DNA of 64,000 nucleotides from Candidatus Obscuribacterium magneticum (GCA_020523905.1 JAJAPZ010000004.1:35199-99198); one strand, 5' to 3'. Positions 26,052 to 33,729 are shown, numbered from the stretch's first letter. Notes: generated by a model not told the origin, from the sequence alone. Program-made: numbers and translations.

Positions 26052-26491
26052 AACTCTTTTTTCATGATCCACGAACTTTCGCCGCCGGGGTATCCCCTCG
26101 GCCGGCGGTCCACGATTTCAAAACCGACTTTCCGGTAGAGCTGGGCCGCCGGCTCGTTACCCGGATCGACATCGAGGAAAAGGACCCGCGCGCCGTTTGA
26201 CTTTGACCACAGGCTCATCTTATTAAGAAGCTCCATCCCCCGGCCCTGGCGCCGGTGTCCTGGCACGATCATCAAATTGAGCAGGACCGCCTCCTCGCCG
26301 ACAATTTGAACGACACCGAAGCCGTAAATCCCTCTGTCACCCTCCCATACCAAGGGGGTCACATGATCGGAATGCAGGGTCTCCAGGAAATTATTCCTTG
26401 ACCAAGGATACGGGCGCTCCCCCTTCTCCATGGCGGAGAAAACCTCGGCCTCGTCGGGTCGCATGCGTCTCAATTCGTCTAAAACAATCAT
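26048..26491 (-). CDS. rimI: RimI-type GNAT N-acetyltransferase
   Basis: 147 residues. GNAT fold with beta-strand VLLNLMIVPGHRRQGRG (acetyl-CoA pyrophosphate loop R/Q-x-x-G-x-G/A) and a FLDVDPGNEPAAQLYRKVGF stretch characteristic of RimI, where Asn-x-x-A-x-x-L-Y supports catalysis. RimI acetylates the N-terminal Ala of ribosomal protein S18. In many bacteria it is clustered with tsaB/tsaE, as here, and a role near t6A synthesis has been proposed. The start at 26491 overlaps the tsaB stop (ATGA), indicating translational coupling; the longer frame upstream is overlap only. Confidence 0.9.
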   Translation of the reverse strand: MIVLDELRRMRPDEAEVFSAMEKGERPYPWSRNNFLETLHSDHVTPLVWEGDRGIYGFGVVQIVGEEAVLLNLMIVPGHRRQGRGMELLNKMSLWSKSNGARVLFLDVDPGNEPAAQLYRKVGFEIVDRRPRGYPGGESSWIMKKEL

Positions 26492-27231
26492 TTTTCCCCT
26501 CGTTCCTTCTCGGCCCAGCTCGGCTGCAGATACAACGGCACCACACGATGATAAGAGAAGGTCTTCGGCGTCGGCCGGGCCGCAAACTTTTGGATTCCAA
26601 TCTCGGCAATCTTCACCGGATGGGGGGCGGCCGGCACATTCCGCCACTCAACGTCTCCCCACCGGCCCGCCACCGTGTTCCCCTCCTGACGGTTGCTTAA
26701 AACAACAATCGGATTCTTCCGTTGGCTTGAAACCAGTCCGGCCAATAGATGCCGAAACTCGTCCTCTTTCTTCCACGTCGGCGGGATGACGGATTGTAGC
26801 ATCTTTGCGGAAGGCCCCGCCCGGTAGCCCGCGTAATACAGCTCACCCGCCAGGGCGGGAATGCAGGCGAGAATCAATGTTTTCTTCCGACCCCCCAACT
26901 CGGCTTCCCGAGCGAGCGCCTCCAAACTCGACACGCCCACGACAGGGACTTTTAATCCCTGCCCCAGAGCGCGCGCGGTGGCCACACCGACTCGCACCCC
27001 CGTAAAACTCCCCGGTCCGATGTCGACCGACACCAAACTCAGTTGTGCCTTCTTGAGGCGGGCCTCTTTAAGCATCTTATCGAGAACGGGAATCAAGTGC
27101 TCCGATTGCTGACTCAACCCCGGAGAAAAATGGCTCTTGATGAGACGCCTGGCTCCCGTCCGGACGTTAAATGAAAAAAGGGCCAGGCCCAGATAGGCAC
27201 TGCTTGTTTCAATTGATAGGCAATAACCCAT
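26488..27231 (-). CDS. tsaB: tRNA threonylcarbamoyladenosine biosynthesis protein TsaB
   Basis: About 247 residues. ASKHA-fold non-catalytic partner of TsaD; with TsaE it completes t6A37 of ANN-decoding tRNAs. Recognised by MGYCLSIETSSAYLGLALF at the N-terminus and VDIGPGSFTGVRVGVATAR at about residues 70-90. Frames extending to 27315 translate the palindromic repeat (giving the telltale GIPAFAGMT), so I start at 27231; 27237 is a second possible ATG. No clear Shine-Dalgarno site precedes either, perhaps because repeat insertion replaced the native leader. Confidence 0.92.
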   Translation of the reverse strand: MGYCLSIETSSAYLGLALFSFNVRTGARRLIKSHFSPGLSQQSEHLIPVLDKMLKEARLKKAQLSLVSVDIGPGSFTGVRVGVATARALGQGLKVPVVGVSSLEALAREAELGGRKKTLILACIPALAGELYYAGYRAGPSAKMLQSVIPPTWKKEDEFRHLLAGLVSSQRKNPIVVLSNRQEGNTVAGRWGDVEWRNVPAAPHPVKIAEIGIQKFAARPTPKTFSYHRVVPLYLQPSWAEKERGEK

Positions 27232-27244
27232 TGTCATGATAATA

Positions 27245-27386
27245 GTCGTCATTCCGGCGAAGGCCGGAATCCCGTTTCGATAATTGAAATAATCGACGGG
27301 ACCGTTCCGTGACACGGTCCAGGTTGTAAACTTTCTTCTAAAACCATGTTTAAGAACTAGACACCGGCTTTCGCCGGTGTGACGAC
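27245..27386. repeat. Dispersed palindromic repeat cluster between tsaB and tsaE (right arm)
   Basis: Mirror of 1417-1558. It combines two families: GGCGAAGGCCGG/GGCTTTCGCCGG outer arms and the inner CGACGGGACCGTTCC..ACGGTCC hairpin, which also occurs alone near 32485. Intergenic inside the operon. Confidence 0.85.
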
Positions 27387-27896
27387 TTATTTATTGCTCT
27401 TGCTATAGGCATAAGAACACTCCTTATTTAATTTCTCCACCCATTGACGAAAGCGTGGCCCGCGGCCCTGTACCTGAATCAACCGTTTCGTCGGGGCGCG
27501 CCCCATCTTCATGGTGATTTCGAGTCGGGACGAAGGCCAAATCTCCCGGCAACGGTCCGCCCACTCGATGAGGACCAAGCCCCGCGGGATTTCACCCGAT
27601 CCATTCAGATAATCCGGAATGCCGGCGGAAAGAATCTCGCTTTTTTTAAGCCGGTAGAAATCCAAATGATGGATGGGAATCCGACCCTGAAATGTCTGCG
27701 CCAAAATAAACGTGGGACTCAAGGCCGACTCTTTGACGCCGAAGGCTTTCACGAGACCCTGTATCAACGTTGTCTTCCCCGCCCCCAAAGGCGCCACAAA
27801 CGTCACGATGTCGCCGAGTTCCAGGACGCCGGCCAGATGCCGGCCGAATTTTTTCGTTTCTGCGGCAGAGTGGGAGACAAATTTGAAAACAGACAT
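27387..27896 (-). CDS. tsaE: tRNA threonylcarbamoyladenosine biosynthesis ATPase TsaE
   Basis: 169 residues. Walker A GAGKTTLIQGL near residue 39, switch-like LSPTFILAQTF and HHLDFYRLKKSEI, and the WADRC region identify TsaE, which regulates the TsaBD complex by ATP binding. Start 27896 is chosen over 27941 because of AAGGA spacing and the typical MSVFKFVSHSAAETKKFG opening (ATPases of this family begin with a Thr/Ser-rich strand). The C-terminal ECSYAYSKSNK tail is unusual and ends directly at the palindromic repeat. Confidence 0.93.
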   Translation of the reverse strand: MSVFKFVSHSAAETKKFGRHLAGVLELGDIVTFVAPLGAGKTTLIQGLVKAFGVKESALSPTFILAQTFQGRIPIHHLDFYRLKKSEILSAGIPDYLNGSGEIPRGLVLIEWADRCREIWPSSRLEITMKMGRAPTKRLIQVQGRGPRFRQWVEKLNKECSYAYSKSNK

Positions 27897-27907
27897 GGAC
27901 GCCGTCC

Positions 27908-28909
27908 TTAAAAATGGCGGAAGGATCTCGCCGGCCGGCACGGCCGGCCCTCCACGAAATATTGGATTCCCATTCTCTTTCGATGAATGGCTCCGATCAC
28001 GGCAAACGGCAGCCGCTTCGCCAACCGGGATTGGGCTTTTGCCTGCATCGTAAACAGAAGCGAGTAATCCTCTCCGCAGGAAAGAAGGGAAGTGTCCTTC
28101 CCGAAATACTTTTCATATTTCTCCGAAACCGGCAGGCGGGACACGTCAACCATTCCCCCCACGCTCGAAGCGCGGCAAAGAATCTCGAGCGACTGATCCA
28201 GAGGATCCGACACGTCCATGAGACTCCTCACCCCGGGTTCCCCCAGTAAAATCTCCCCCTCGCGAATCAGAGGGCGGGGCCGGAAAAACTTTTCAACGAA
28301 ATATTTCCCAGCTTGTCGGGGAATCCGATTAAACCTTTGATTGAGAATGGCCAAACCGGCCGCCGCGTCCCCGATCCGGCCGGCCACACAAATCAAATCG
28401 CCGGGGCGGGCTCCCGAACGGGTGAGAACTCTCCTCTCCTGGTTCTTTCCCCCCACGGCAATCACGAGGCTCAAGGTCTGCGCCTTCACCGTGTCCCCCC
28501 CGACAATGGCACAATCATATTCTTTCGCCGCCGCTCGGACGCCCGACAAAAAGTCCATGAGAAAATCCATCCGCGTCCGCGATGGAGCTCCCAAATATAT
28601 CATCGCCCAACGGTCCCCGGTGGCGGCCGTGGCCGCCAAATCCGAAAGACTTGAGCCCATGAGTTTCCAGCCCAGCTCCCGGCCCAAAGACAACCCGAAA
28701 TCTTTCCTCAAGCGGGCCGCCCAGGAGGATCGAAAGTGCGTTCCCTCCGTCAGGCCGTCGATCGACAAGACGGCCCCTTTCGGAGCTTTCATGACCGCGG
28801 CGTCATCGCCCGGAGCGACAAGGAAGCGTCTTGGGTGAGACCGGGAAAGGGCGGGCAATATTTTCTGAAGGAATCCCCACTCCCCCAGATGGTGCAAGGT
28901 CGCGATCAA
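27908..28909 (-). CDS. thiL: Thiamine-monophosphate kinase ThiL
   Basis: 333 residues, full length (family ~310-340). Converts thiamine phosphate to thiamine diphosphate with ATP. Motifs: PGDDAAV (residues 33-39), DGLTEGTHF (51-59), SSLSDLAA (87-94, Mg-binding loop) and VGGDTVK near 130. The frame opens with TTG at 28909, 6 bp after the stop of the small membrane protein. No good ribosome site is visible, so translation may be coupled, and the next TTG 12 bp in cannot be excluded. The giant palindrome boundary (28802) falls inside this gene, about 35 codons in. Confidence 0.94.
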   Translation of the reverse strand: MIATLHHLGEWGFLQKILPALSRSHPRRFLVAPGDDAAVMKAPKGAVLSIDGLTEGTHFRSSWAARLRKDFGLSLGRELGWKLMGSSLSDLAATAATGDRWAMIYLGAPSRTRMDFLMDFLSGVRAAAKEYDCAIVGGDTVKAQTLSLVIAVGGKNQERRVLTRSGARPGDLICVAGRIGDAAAGLAILNQRFNRIPRQAGKYFVEKFFRPRPLIREGEILLGEPGVRSLMDVSDPLDQSLEILCRASSVGGMVDVSRLPVSEKYEKYFGKDTSLLSCGEDYSLLFTMQAKAQSRLAKRLPFAVIGAIHRKRMGIQYFVEGRPCRPARSFRHF

Positions 28910-28915
28910 AAAAGT

Positions 28916-29104
28916 CTACTTTTTTGGTTCGCCGCCGCGGCCCTGCTGGAGGGTGCTTAAACCGACGATCACGGCAACGAGGCCGCTTATAAAAAAGATA
29001 AACGGTCCCAACCCCTTCATCACCAGAATAAAATCCGGCAACCAATGGAACAATCCCCAAAAACCAATCACCATAAAAATAAAACCAATAACGATCGCCG
29101 TCAT
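28916..29104 (-). CDS. Small two-helix membrane protein
   Basis: 62 residues. Two hydrophobic helices (about 3-24 and 31-50) joined by a short loop, with a charged C-terminus RGGEPKK. A strong Shine-Dalgarno sequence (AAAGGAGG) sits 5-6 bp before the ATG, which makes this short frame credible. It lies between nnrD (17 bp upstream) and thiL (6 bp downstream) in the gatB-ispE operon. I recognise no family; small integral membrane proteins of this kind are often of unknown function. Confidence 0.75.
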   Translation of the reverse strand: MTAIVIGFIFMVIGFWGLFHWLPDFILVMKGLGPFIFFISGLVAVIVGLSTLQQGRGGEPKK

Positions 29105-29121
29105 GATTCCTCCTTTTGAAC

Positions 29122-30054
29122 CTATGTTGTCATTGCGAGCTTGCCCGCCGCGGCGGGCAAGCTCGCAATGACACCCATCGCTTTCGGGAGGAAGGCGGCC
29201 ACCTCCGACGCAATGAGGCGAGACTGTTTTAATTTTTTCAAAGCCAAATCACCCGCCCGGCCGTGAAGATAAGCGCCCAGGGCCGCCGCGGCCAGCGCCT
29301 GGCGAGGACTCCCCAAATTCATCTGCCCCCACAAGCCGGCGATGAGGCCGGTCAACACGTCTCCCATACCGCCCGACGCCATCGCGGGATTTCCCGTCGC
29401 GTTTTTCCAATGGGTTCGGCCATCCGAAATGATCGTCCCCGCCCCTTTCAGCAAACAGACGCACCGAAACCGAAGGGCCGCCCGGCGCGCCCAAAGGGCC
29501 CGGTTGGATTGAATCGCCTTTGGAGAAACGCCCAGGAGGCGCCCCAACTCCCCCGGATGCGGGGTGATGATCAATGGAGCCCGGTGCCGCCGCAACGCCT
29601 CCGGCTCCTCTTGAAACGCATTCAAACCGTCCGCATCCAAAACAATGGACACCGTTTCCTCTTTCACCATACGATGGATTATCTTTTTTACCTCCGGACT
29701 CTGACCCAGCCCGGGCCCCAATGCGAGGATATCGGGCCGAAATTGTCGGAGGGCCTTTTTGATGGCGGGAAGGGCCCTCGGTGACAGATGCCCCCCCTTC
29801 GCTTCCGGCAAAGCTTCCGTCATGACCTCTAAAGGCGCTCTCCGGGCCGCCACGCCTTGCTGGCTTTTTACCGTGCCAAACCGGATGAGCCCGGCTCCGG
29901 CACGAACAGCTCCCATCGAACACAAGATACCGGCGCCGATCATCCCACAGGATCCGGCCAGAATATAGACGCGGCCAACATCGCCTTTGCTCACATCACC
30001 CGGCCGGCGCGGCAACCACGAGCGGGCCTGAGCGGCGGAAATCCGCCGAATCAA
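29122..30054 (-). CDS. nnrD: ADP/ATP-dependent NAD(P)H-hydrate dehydratase NnrD (YjeF C-terminal domain)
   Basis: 310 residues. Repairs the damaged cofactor NAD(P)HX. Ribokinase-like fold with VYILAGSCGMIGAG near the N-terminus, ALGPGLGQSPE, LDADGLNAF, ITPHPGELGRLLG, LLKGAGTIISDG and the nucleotide/catalytic GNPAMASGGMGDVLTGLIAGL. A TTG start at 30054 overlaps the acpS stop (TTGA) and has AAGGGGA upstream; longer frames overlap acpS. The epimerase half (NnrE) often fused to it is absent. The last ~16 residues are encoded by a 46-bp palindromic repeat. Confidence 0.92.
   Translation of the reverse strand: MIRRISAAQARSWLPRRPGDVSKGDVGRVYILAGSCGMIGAGILCSMGAVRAGAGLIRFGTVKSQQGVAARRAPLEVMTEALPEAKGGHLSPRALPAIKKALRQFRPDILALGPGLGQSPEVKKIIHRMVKEETVSIVLDADGLNAFQEEPEALRRHRAPLIITPHPGELGRLLGVSPKAIQSNRALWARRAALRFRCVCLLKGAGTIISDGRTHWKNATGNPAMASGGMGDVLTGLIAGLWGQMNLGSPRQALAAAALGAYLHGRAGDLALKKLKQSRLIASEVAAFLPKAMGVIASLPAAAGKLAMTT
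29128..29173. repeat. 46-bp perfect palindrome forming the 3' end of nnrD
   Basis: TGTCATTGCGAGCTTGCCCG.. is perfectly self-complementary about 29150/29151 with a GCCG|CGGC centre. It lies in the coding end of nnrD (stop at 29122-29124). It differs in sequence from the other repeat families but shows that perfect loopless palindromes occur here naturally, relevant to the axis of the giant palindrome. Confidence 0.9.
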
Positions 30055-30428
30055 AGGGTCCCCTTGTAGACGGCCACCGCCACAGCGGTGGATTTTGAGT
30101 GCGACAAGGAGATGGAAATCTTCGGGCTTAATGGAGCCAAAGACCGGGGCAAGGTGACCCGCGGTTTTCCGTTGGCGAGGTTCCTGATCCCGATGTCCCG
30201 GTGGCTCACCTCTTTTTTCCGGCGGCCGAGGACATCGCTCAGGGCTTTCCACACGGCTTCTTTGGCGGAGAACCGGACGGCGAAATGCTGGGCGGGGTCA
30301 GCTTTGGAGCGGCAATAGGCAATTTCTTCCTCCGTAAAAACACGGTGAAGAAACCGCGGATTGCGGATCAACTTTTTAAACCGGTCGACTTCCTCGATGT
30401 CGATGCCGAGACTTATTTTTTCTTTCAT
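30051..30428 (-). CDS. acpS: Holo-[acyl-carrier-protein] synthase AcpS
   Basis: 125 residues, normal length for AcpS. Transfers 4'-phosphopantetheine from CoA to acyl carrier protein. LGIDIEEVDRFKK (residues ~7-19) carries the Mg-binding Asp, FAVRFSAKEAVWKAL (about 49-63) the second acidic ligand and catalytic region, and ISLSHSKSTAVAVAV the C-terminal trimer strand. The start overlaps the gatB stop (ATGA at 30425-30428) and the stop overlaps the nnrD TTG. Confidence 0.95.
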   Translation of the reverse strand: MKEKISLGIDIEEVDRFKKLIRNPRFLHRVFTEEEIAYCRSKADPAQHFAVRFSAKEAVWKALSDVLGRRKKEVSHRDIGIRNLANGKPRVTLPRSLAPLSPKISISLSHSKSTAVAVAVYKGTL

Positions 30429-31909
30429 TGGCCGAGGATTCTTTTGCGAAGCAAGTCATTCGCCATCTGGGGATTGGCACGCCCTTGGGTCTTTTTCATA
30501 AGGGCCCCCACAAGGGAGCCAATGGCGCGGTCTTTGCCGCCTTTGACATCCTGGACAATCTTCGGATTTTCCTGAAGAACCTCATCGATGAATTTCAACA
30601 GCTCCGATTCGTTCGAGACCTGAGAAAGCCCCTTGCGCTTCACCACAGCCTGAGGCGATTCGCCCGACGCATAAATCTCCGCAAAAACATCCTTCCCCAT
30701 TTTCCCGGAGAGCGTCCCCGATTGAATGAGCTCCACCAGCTCCGCCAAGGACGCGGCCGCCACCGGCGACTCCGCGACCGACTTATTTTGTTCGTTGAGC
30801 CGCCCCAAAAGCTCCGTAATCACCCAATTGGCGAGGGGCTTGGCCATCGTTTTTCTCTTAGCCATCGGCCACGATTGAAGGCCGGCTTCAAAGTACTCCA
30901 CCAATTCGCGCTGGCCGACCAAAACGCCGGCGTCGTAGTCGTTGAGACCAAAGTCTCTCATCAGGCGCTCCTTGCGGGCGCCCGGCAATTCGGGCAGGCT
31001 CGACCGAATCTCTTCCAGCCACGCCGCCGACAAGTCGAGCGGCACCAGATCCGGCTCCGGGAAATAGCGGTAGTCGTGGGCCTCCTCCTTCGAGCGCATG
31101 GAGGCGGTGGTGCCTTGAGCCTCGTTCCACAGGCGCGTTTCCTGAACGAGGCGGCCGCCGGATTCGACCGCTTCTTCTTGCCGTTTGATTTCGTAGGTCA
31201 GGGCGTCTTTGACGGCCCGGAAGCTGTTCATGTTTTTAATCTCGACCTTGGTCCCGAGCTTCGTCTCCCCTTTGGGTCGAATCGAAACATTCGCATCGCA
31301 GCGCAGCGACCCTTTTTCCATGTCGCAATCCGAAACACCGACAAATTGGACGATGGCCTTTAAGGTCGTCAGATACGCGTGGGCTTCCTCGACCGAGGAG
31401 AGGTCGGGATGAGAGACGATCTCAATGAGGGGAATCCCGGAGCGGTTCAAATCCACGAGGGAATAGGGCAACTCGGTCGAGCCGATGGCGTGGAGGAGCT
31501 TCCCCGCGTCCTCCTCCATATGGAGGCGCTGAACGCGGACGGTTTTCCGGCCACCTTCGGTATCGATGTCAATTTTCCCGTCCACGCAGAGGGGTTTGTC
31601 GGACTGGGAGATCTGGTAGGCCTTCGGCAGATCCGGATAAAAATATTGTTTGCGCGCGAAGAAGCATTTTTTATTGACCGTACACCCGATGGCCAGGCCC
31701 ACCTTGATGGCCCCTTCCAGGGCTTTTTTATTCAGCACGGGGAGGACCCCCGGCTGACCCGTGCAGACCGGGCACACCTGGGAATTGGGCGGCGACCCGA
31801 ACGCCGTGGGGCAGGAGCAAAAGAGCTTGGAGTCCGTCTTGACTTGAACGTGGACCTCCAGGCCGATCACGGCCTCATACGTCGTCTTTGTCGAACCCGC
31901 TTCTGCCAT
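30425..31909 (-). CDS. gatB: Aspartyl/glutamyl-tRNA(Asn/Gln) amidotransferase subunit B
   Basis: 494 residues. Kinase/transfer subunit of GatCAB, which amidates misacylated Glu-tRNA(Gln) or Asp-tRNA(Asn). Signature YEAVIGLEVHVQVKTDSKLF at the N-terminus, a zinc knuckle in CSCPTAFGSPPNSQVCPVCTG, the KQYFYPDLPKAYQISQ stretch, and the C-terminal YqeY-like tail with GKDVFAEIYASG. gatA and gatC are not in this window. It heads the long operon; the 55-bp gap to the antitoxin gene shows no obvious promoter or ribosome site. Confidence 0.97.
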   Translation of the reverse strand: MAEAGSTKTTYEAVIGLEVHVQVKTDSKLFCSCPTAFGSPPNSQVCPVCTGQPGVLPVLNKKALEGAIKVGLAIGCTVNKKCFFARKQYFYPDLPKAYQISQSDKPLCVDGKIDIDTEGGRKTVRVQRLHMEEDAGKLLHAIGSTELPYSLVDLNRSGIPLIEIVSHPDLSSVEEAHAYLTTLKAIVQFVGVSDCDMEKGSLRCDANVSIRPKGETKLGTKVEIKNMNSFRAVKDALTYEIKRQEEAVESGGRLVQETRLWNEAQGTTASMRSKEEAHDYRYFPEPDLVPLDLSAAWLEEIRSSLPELPGARKERLMRDFGLNDYDAGVLVGQRELVEYFEAGLQSWPMAKRKTMAKPLANWVITELLGRLNEQNKSVAESPVAAASLAELVELIQSGTLSGKMGKDVFAEIYASGESPQAVVKRKGLSQVSNESELLKFIDEVLQENPKIVQDVKGGKDRAIGSLVGALMKKTQGRANPQMANDLLRKRILGQ

Positions 31910-31964
31910 AGGGGCTGATTATAGGAAGATGGGACAGGGCTTAACAGGCGGAATTACAGATGGC

Positions 31965-32276
31965 TTAGGCGGCCTTATCAAGGGGCTCGTCTTTTAAAAG
32001 GGTTAACCGAAAACCCATGGCATTCAAAATATTAAAAATGTTGCGCATCCCTGGATTTCCACGCGTAGAAAGCATTCGATAGAGATTTTCTCGATTCAAA
32101 TTCACTTCACGAGCCAGCTTCGACATGCCTCCATGAACTTCGGCGACATTTCTTAAAGCGAGCAAAAAAGCGTCCCATTCCCCTTCTTCAAGAGCGGTAT
32201 TTAGATAGCCTACCGCCATCCGAGGGTCTTTAAGAACCTTTTCAAGTGTTTTTTTATAAGGCTGCCAACGTCTCAC
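31965..32276 (-). CDS. HigA/HI1420-type addiction-module antitoxin
   Basis: About 103 residues from GTG 32276. Matches the putative addiction-module antidote family: an AVGYLNTALEEGEWDAFLLAL helix pair, then a helix-turn-helix GGMSKLAREVNLNRENLYRMLS followed by GNPGMRNIFNILNAMGFRL. GTG is preferred because GGAGGG lies 7 bp upstream and the GTGA overlaps the toxin stop; an ATG 27 bp further upstream exists. The cognate toxin frame upstream looks decayed, leaving an orphan antitoxin. Confidence 0.85.
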   Translation of the reverse strand: MRRWQPYKKTLEKVLKDPRMAVGYLNTALEEGEWDAFLLALRNVAEVHGGMSKLAREVNLNRENLYRMLSTRGNPGMRNIFNILNAMGFRLTLLKDEPLDKAA

Positions 32277-32464
32277 GTATGGTCCCTCCAATAATCGGCC
32301 CAATAATCTCTCGCCTTCCCAATATCCCTTCCCTGCGTACTTTTATCACCACCACATAGGAGGACTATAATAGTGCCACCAGGGGGAATTACCGTTTGGC
32401 CGACGATAGACTCGAATCTCCTTCGCGTTGGCCATGGATTGACGAATTGTAGCTTAAAAGTCAC
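32273..32464 (-). pseudogene. Degraded HigB/Gp49-like (HI1419-type) toxin
   Basis: The last ~35 residues, GGTIIVLLCGGDKSTQGRDI and following, match the C-terminal strand and helix of phage Gp49-like/RelE-type toxins (usual length ~95-105). The preceding codons in this frame (NPWPTRRRFES) do not fit the family, while another frame reads NAKEIRVYRRPNG, reminiscent of the ELRIxYGPGYR strand, so a frameshift plus N-terminal loss is likely. Overlaps the antitoxin start by GTGA, the normal toxin-antitoxin order. Confidence 0.65.
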
Positions 32465-32481
32465 ATCTTTATCAATTAAAA

Positions 32482-32515
32482 TTATCGACGGGACCGTTCC
32501 ATAACACGGTCAAGG
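32482..32515. repeat. Solo copy of the GGGACCGTT..ACGGTC hairpin repeat
   Basis: ATCGACGGGACCGTTCC then ACACGGTCAAGGT matches the inner element of 27287-27325 (and its left-arm mirror) with a few changes. It sits 5' of the decayed toxin, 150 bp before the DUF4349 gene. Confidence 0.7.
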
Positions 32516-32670
32516 TACCAAATTTGACTCCACCACCACCTACCCCCCAAAATTACCTTGGAAAGACCGCATGATTTTTTTGGGAACATTTTGGGGAAAC
32601 TGGGTGTCGAATTCACTAAGATTCAGAAAAGCTGCAACTTAAAAACGTCTCGGACAAAAGGAGAAATGAT

Positions 32671-33678
32671 ATGTGGAAAGAACTGAAAGACTTGGCTGCT
32701 AAATTAAAAGCGGCTTCTTTGAAGGTCAAAATCGGGGTGGGAGTGGCGGTATGCCTGGCCCTCGTCGTTGGCCTGATGCTCGCAACCCCCCTCCTCCAAA
32801 AATCGAAGGGGGTTTTTAATTACAAAGAAGACTTTAGGCATAATACGCTCGACGAATTGCAAATGGCCTCTCCCGTGACGATGGCTAAGAAGGTCGCAAT
32901 GGAAAAAAGTTTCGCGGCACGAGGCAGTGCGGCCGAATCCTTCTCTCCCGACGTTCAAACCACCTGGAACACGTCTGAATATGAAGAGCGGAAAGTCATC
33001 CGCCAAGCTTGGATGAATATTGAAATTAAGAACTGTGAAGAATCCCTGAAAAAGGCCTTTGATTTGGCCCGATCATTAAAGGCTGAAGTCTTCACGCTCG
33101 ACACGCAGAATCCCGAGAAGGGAGAAGCGTGGGCCAACGTCACATTTTTGGTGGACCCCGCCCGATTAGATGAATTGATGGATGCCATGAGCACCCTCGG
33201 TGCCGTTAAATCCCGCCACACCCAGGCGAGAGACGTCACAGAACAATATGTGGATCTCAAAGGCCAATTGACGAATTCCGAACATGTGCGCGAACGCCTC
33301 ATTTCTCTTTTGAACTCGAGAACCGGCCAACTCAAGGATGTATTGGAAGTGGAGCGGGAACTGGCGCGGATTGGAGGGACCATCGAATCCTTGAAGGGAA
33401 AAATCCGCTATCTTGAGGCTCAAACGGATCAATCGCGTCTGGAAGTTCGGCTCTATGAAAAATCGTCCGGAAAACCCTCCGCTCAACATCCCCTTCTTCG
33501 CCAACTCATGAACACCCTCAACCGCTTCGGGGAGGTCTTCCTTGAAACGACCACGGGAATCTTCGTGCTTTTGGGTTTTGTGCTTGGGCTCGCCGTTTAT
33601 GCAGTTTTGATTTTATGGATTATCCTATTATTTAAGCGTTTTCTGCCTAAAGCGACGCAAAAAAACTCGGCAAACTAA
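32671..33678 (+). CDS. DUF4349-family membrane protein
   Basis: 335 residues. N-terminal signal/anchor helix (about 19-42, VGVAVCLALVVGLMLATPLL), a periplasmic alpha/beta domain with RKVIRQAWMNIEIKNCEESL and VDPARLDELMDAMSTLGAV, a coiled-coil of about 70 residues (DVTEQYVDLKGQLTNSEHVR and onward) and a C-terminal membrane helix (TTGIFVLLGFVLGLAVYAVL) with a basic cytoplasmic end. This two-anchor, coiled-coil layout is that of DUF4349 proteins; function unknown, often lipoproteins or stress-related. Good ribosome site AAAGGAG. A bidirectional terminator follows. Confidence 0.85.
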   Translation: MWKELKDLAAKLKAASLKVKIGVGVAVCLALVVGLMLATPLLQKSKGVFNYKEDFRHNTLDELQMASPVTMAKKVAMEKSFAARGSAAESFSPDVQTTWNTSEYEERKVIRQAWMNIEIKNCEESLKKAFDLARSLKAEVFTLDTQNPEKGEAWANVTFLVDPARLDELMDAMSTLGAVKSRHTQARDVTEQYVDLKGQLTNSEHVRERLISLLNSRTGQLKDVLEVERELARIGGTIESLKGKIRYLEAQTDQSRLEVRLYEKSSGKPSAQHPLLRQLMNTLNRFGEVFLETTTGIFVLLGFVLGLAVYAVLILWIILLFKRFLPKATQKNSAN

Positions 33679-33695
33679 CTCGGGGTTTCCCCAGA

Positions 33696-33729
33696 AAAAG
33701 GGTCACCCGCGGGGGCGGGTGACCCTTTT
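33696..33729. terminator. Bidirectional intrinsic terminator
   Basis: 15-bp perfect stem (AAAAGGGTCACCCGC / GCGGGTGACCCTTTT) with a GGGG loop, A-rich on one side and T-rich on the other, between the converging DUF4349 and Nudix genes. The stem encodes the last residues and stop codon of the Nudix gene (RVTRPRG). Confidence 0.85.

Larger units (their letters stand above)
1..28802. repeat. 28.8-kb perfect giant palindrome (two 14,401-bp inverted arms)
   Basis: Every position i in 1-14401 pairs with 28803-i: all open reading frames occur twice with identical protein sequence and mirrored coordinates, and spot checks at the outer edge, the tRNA, the divergent promoter region and the centre match base for base. 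The axis lies between 14401 and 14402, inside a short hairpin repeat. The right arm continues into unique DNA at 28803; the left arm reaches the window edge. Perfect long palindromes are normally unstable in bacteria (SbcCD cleavage), so an assembly or amplification fold-back is the likeliest explanation. A very recent inverted duplication is the alternative. Confidence 0.97.
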
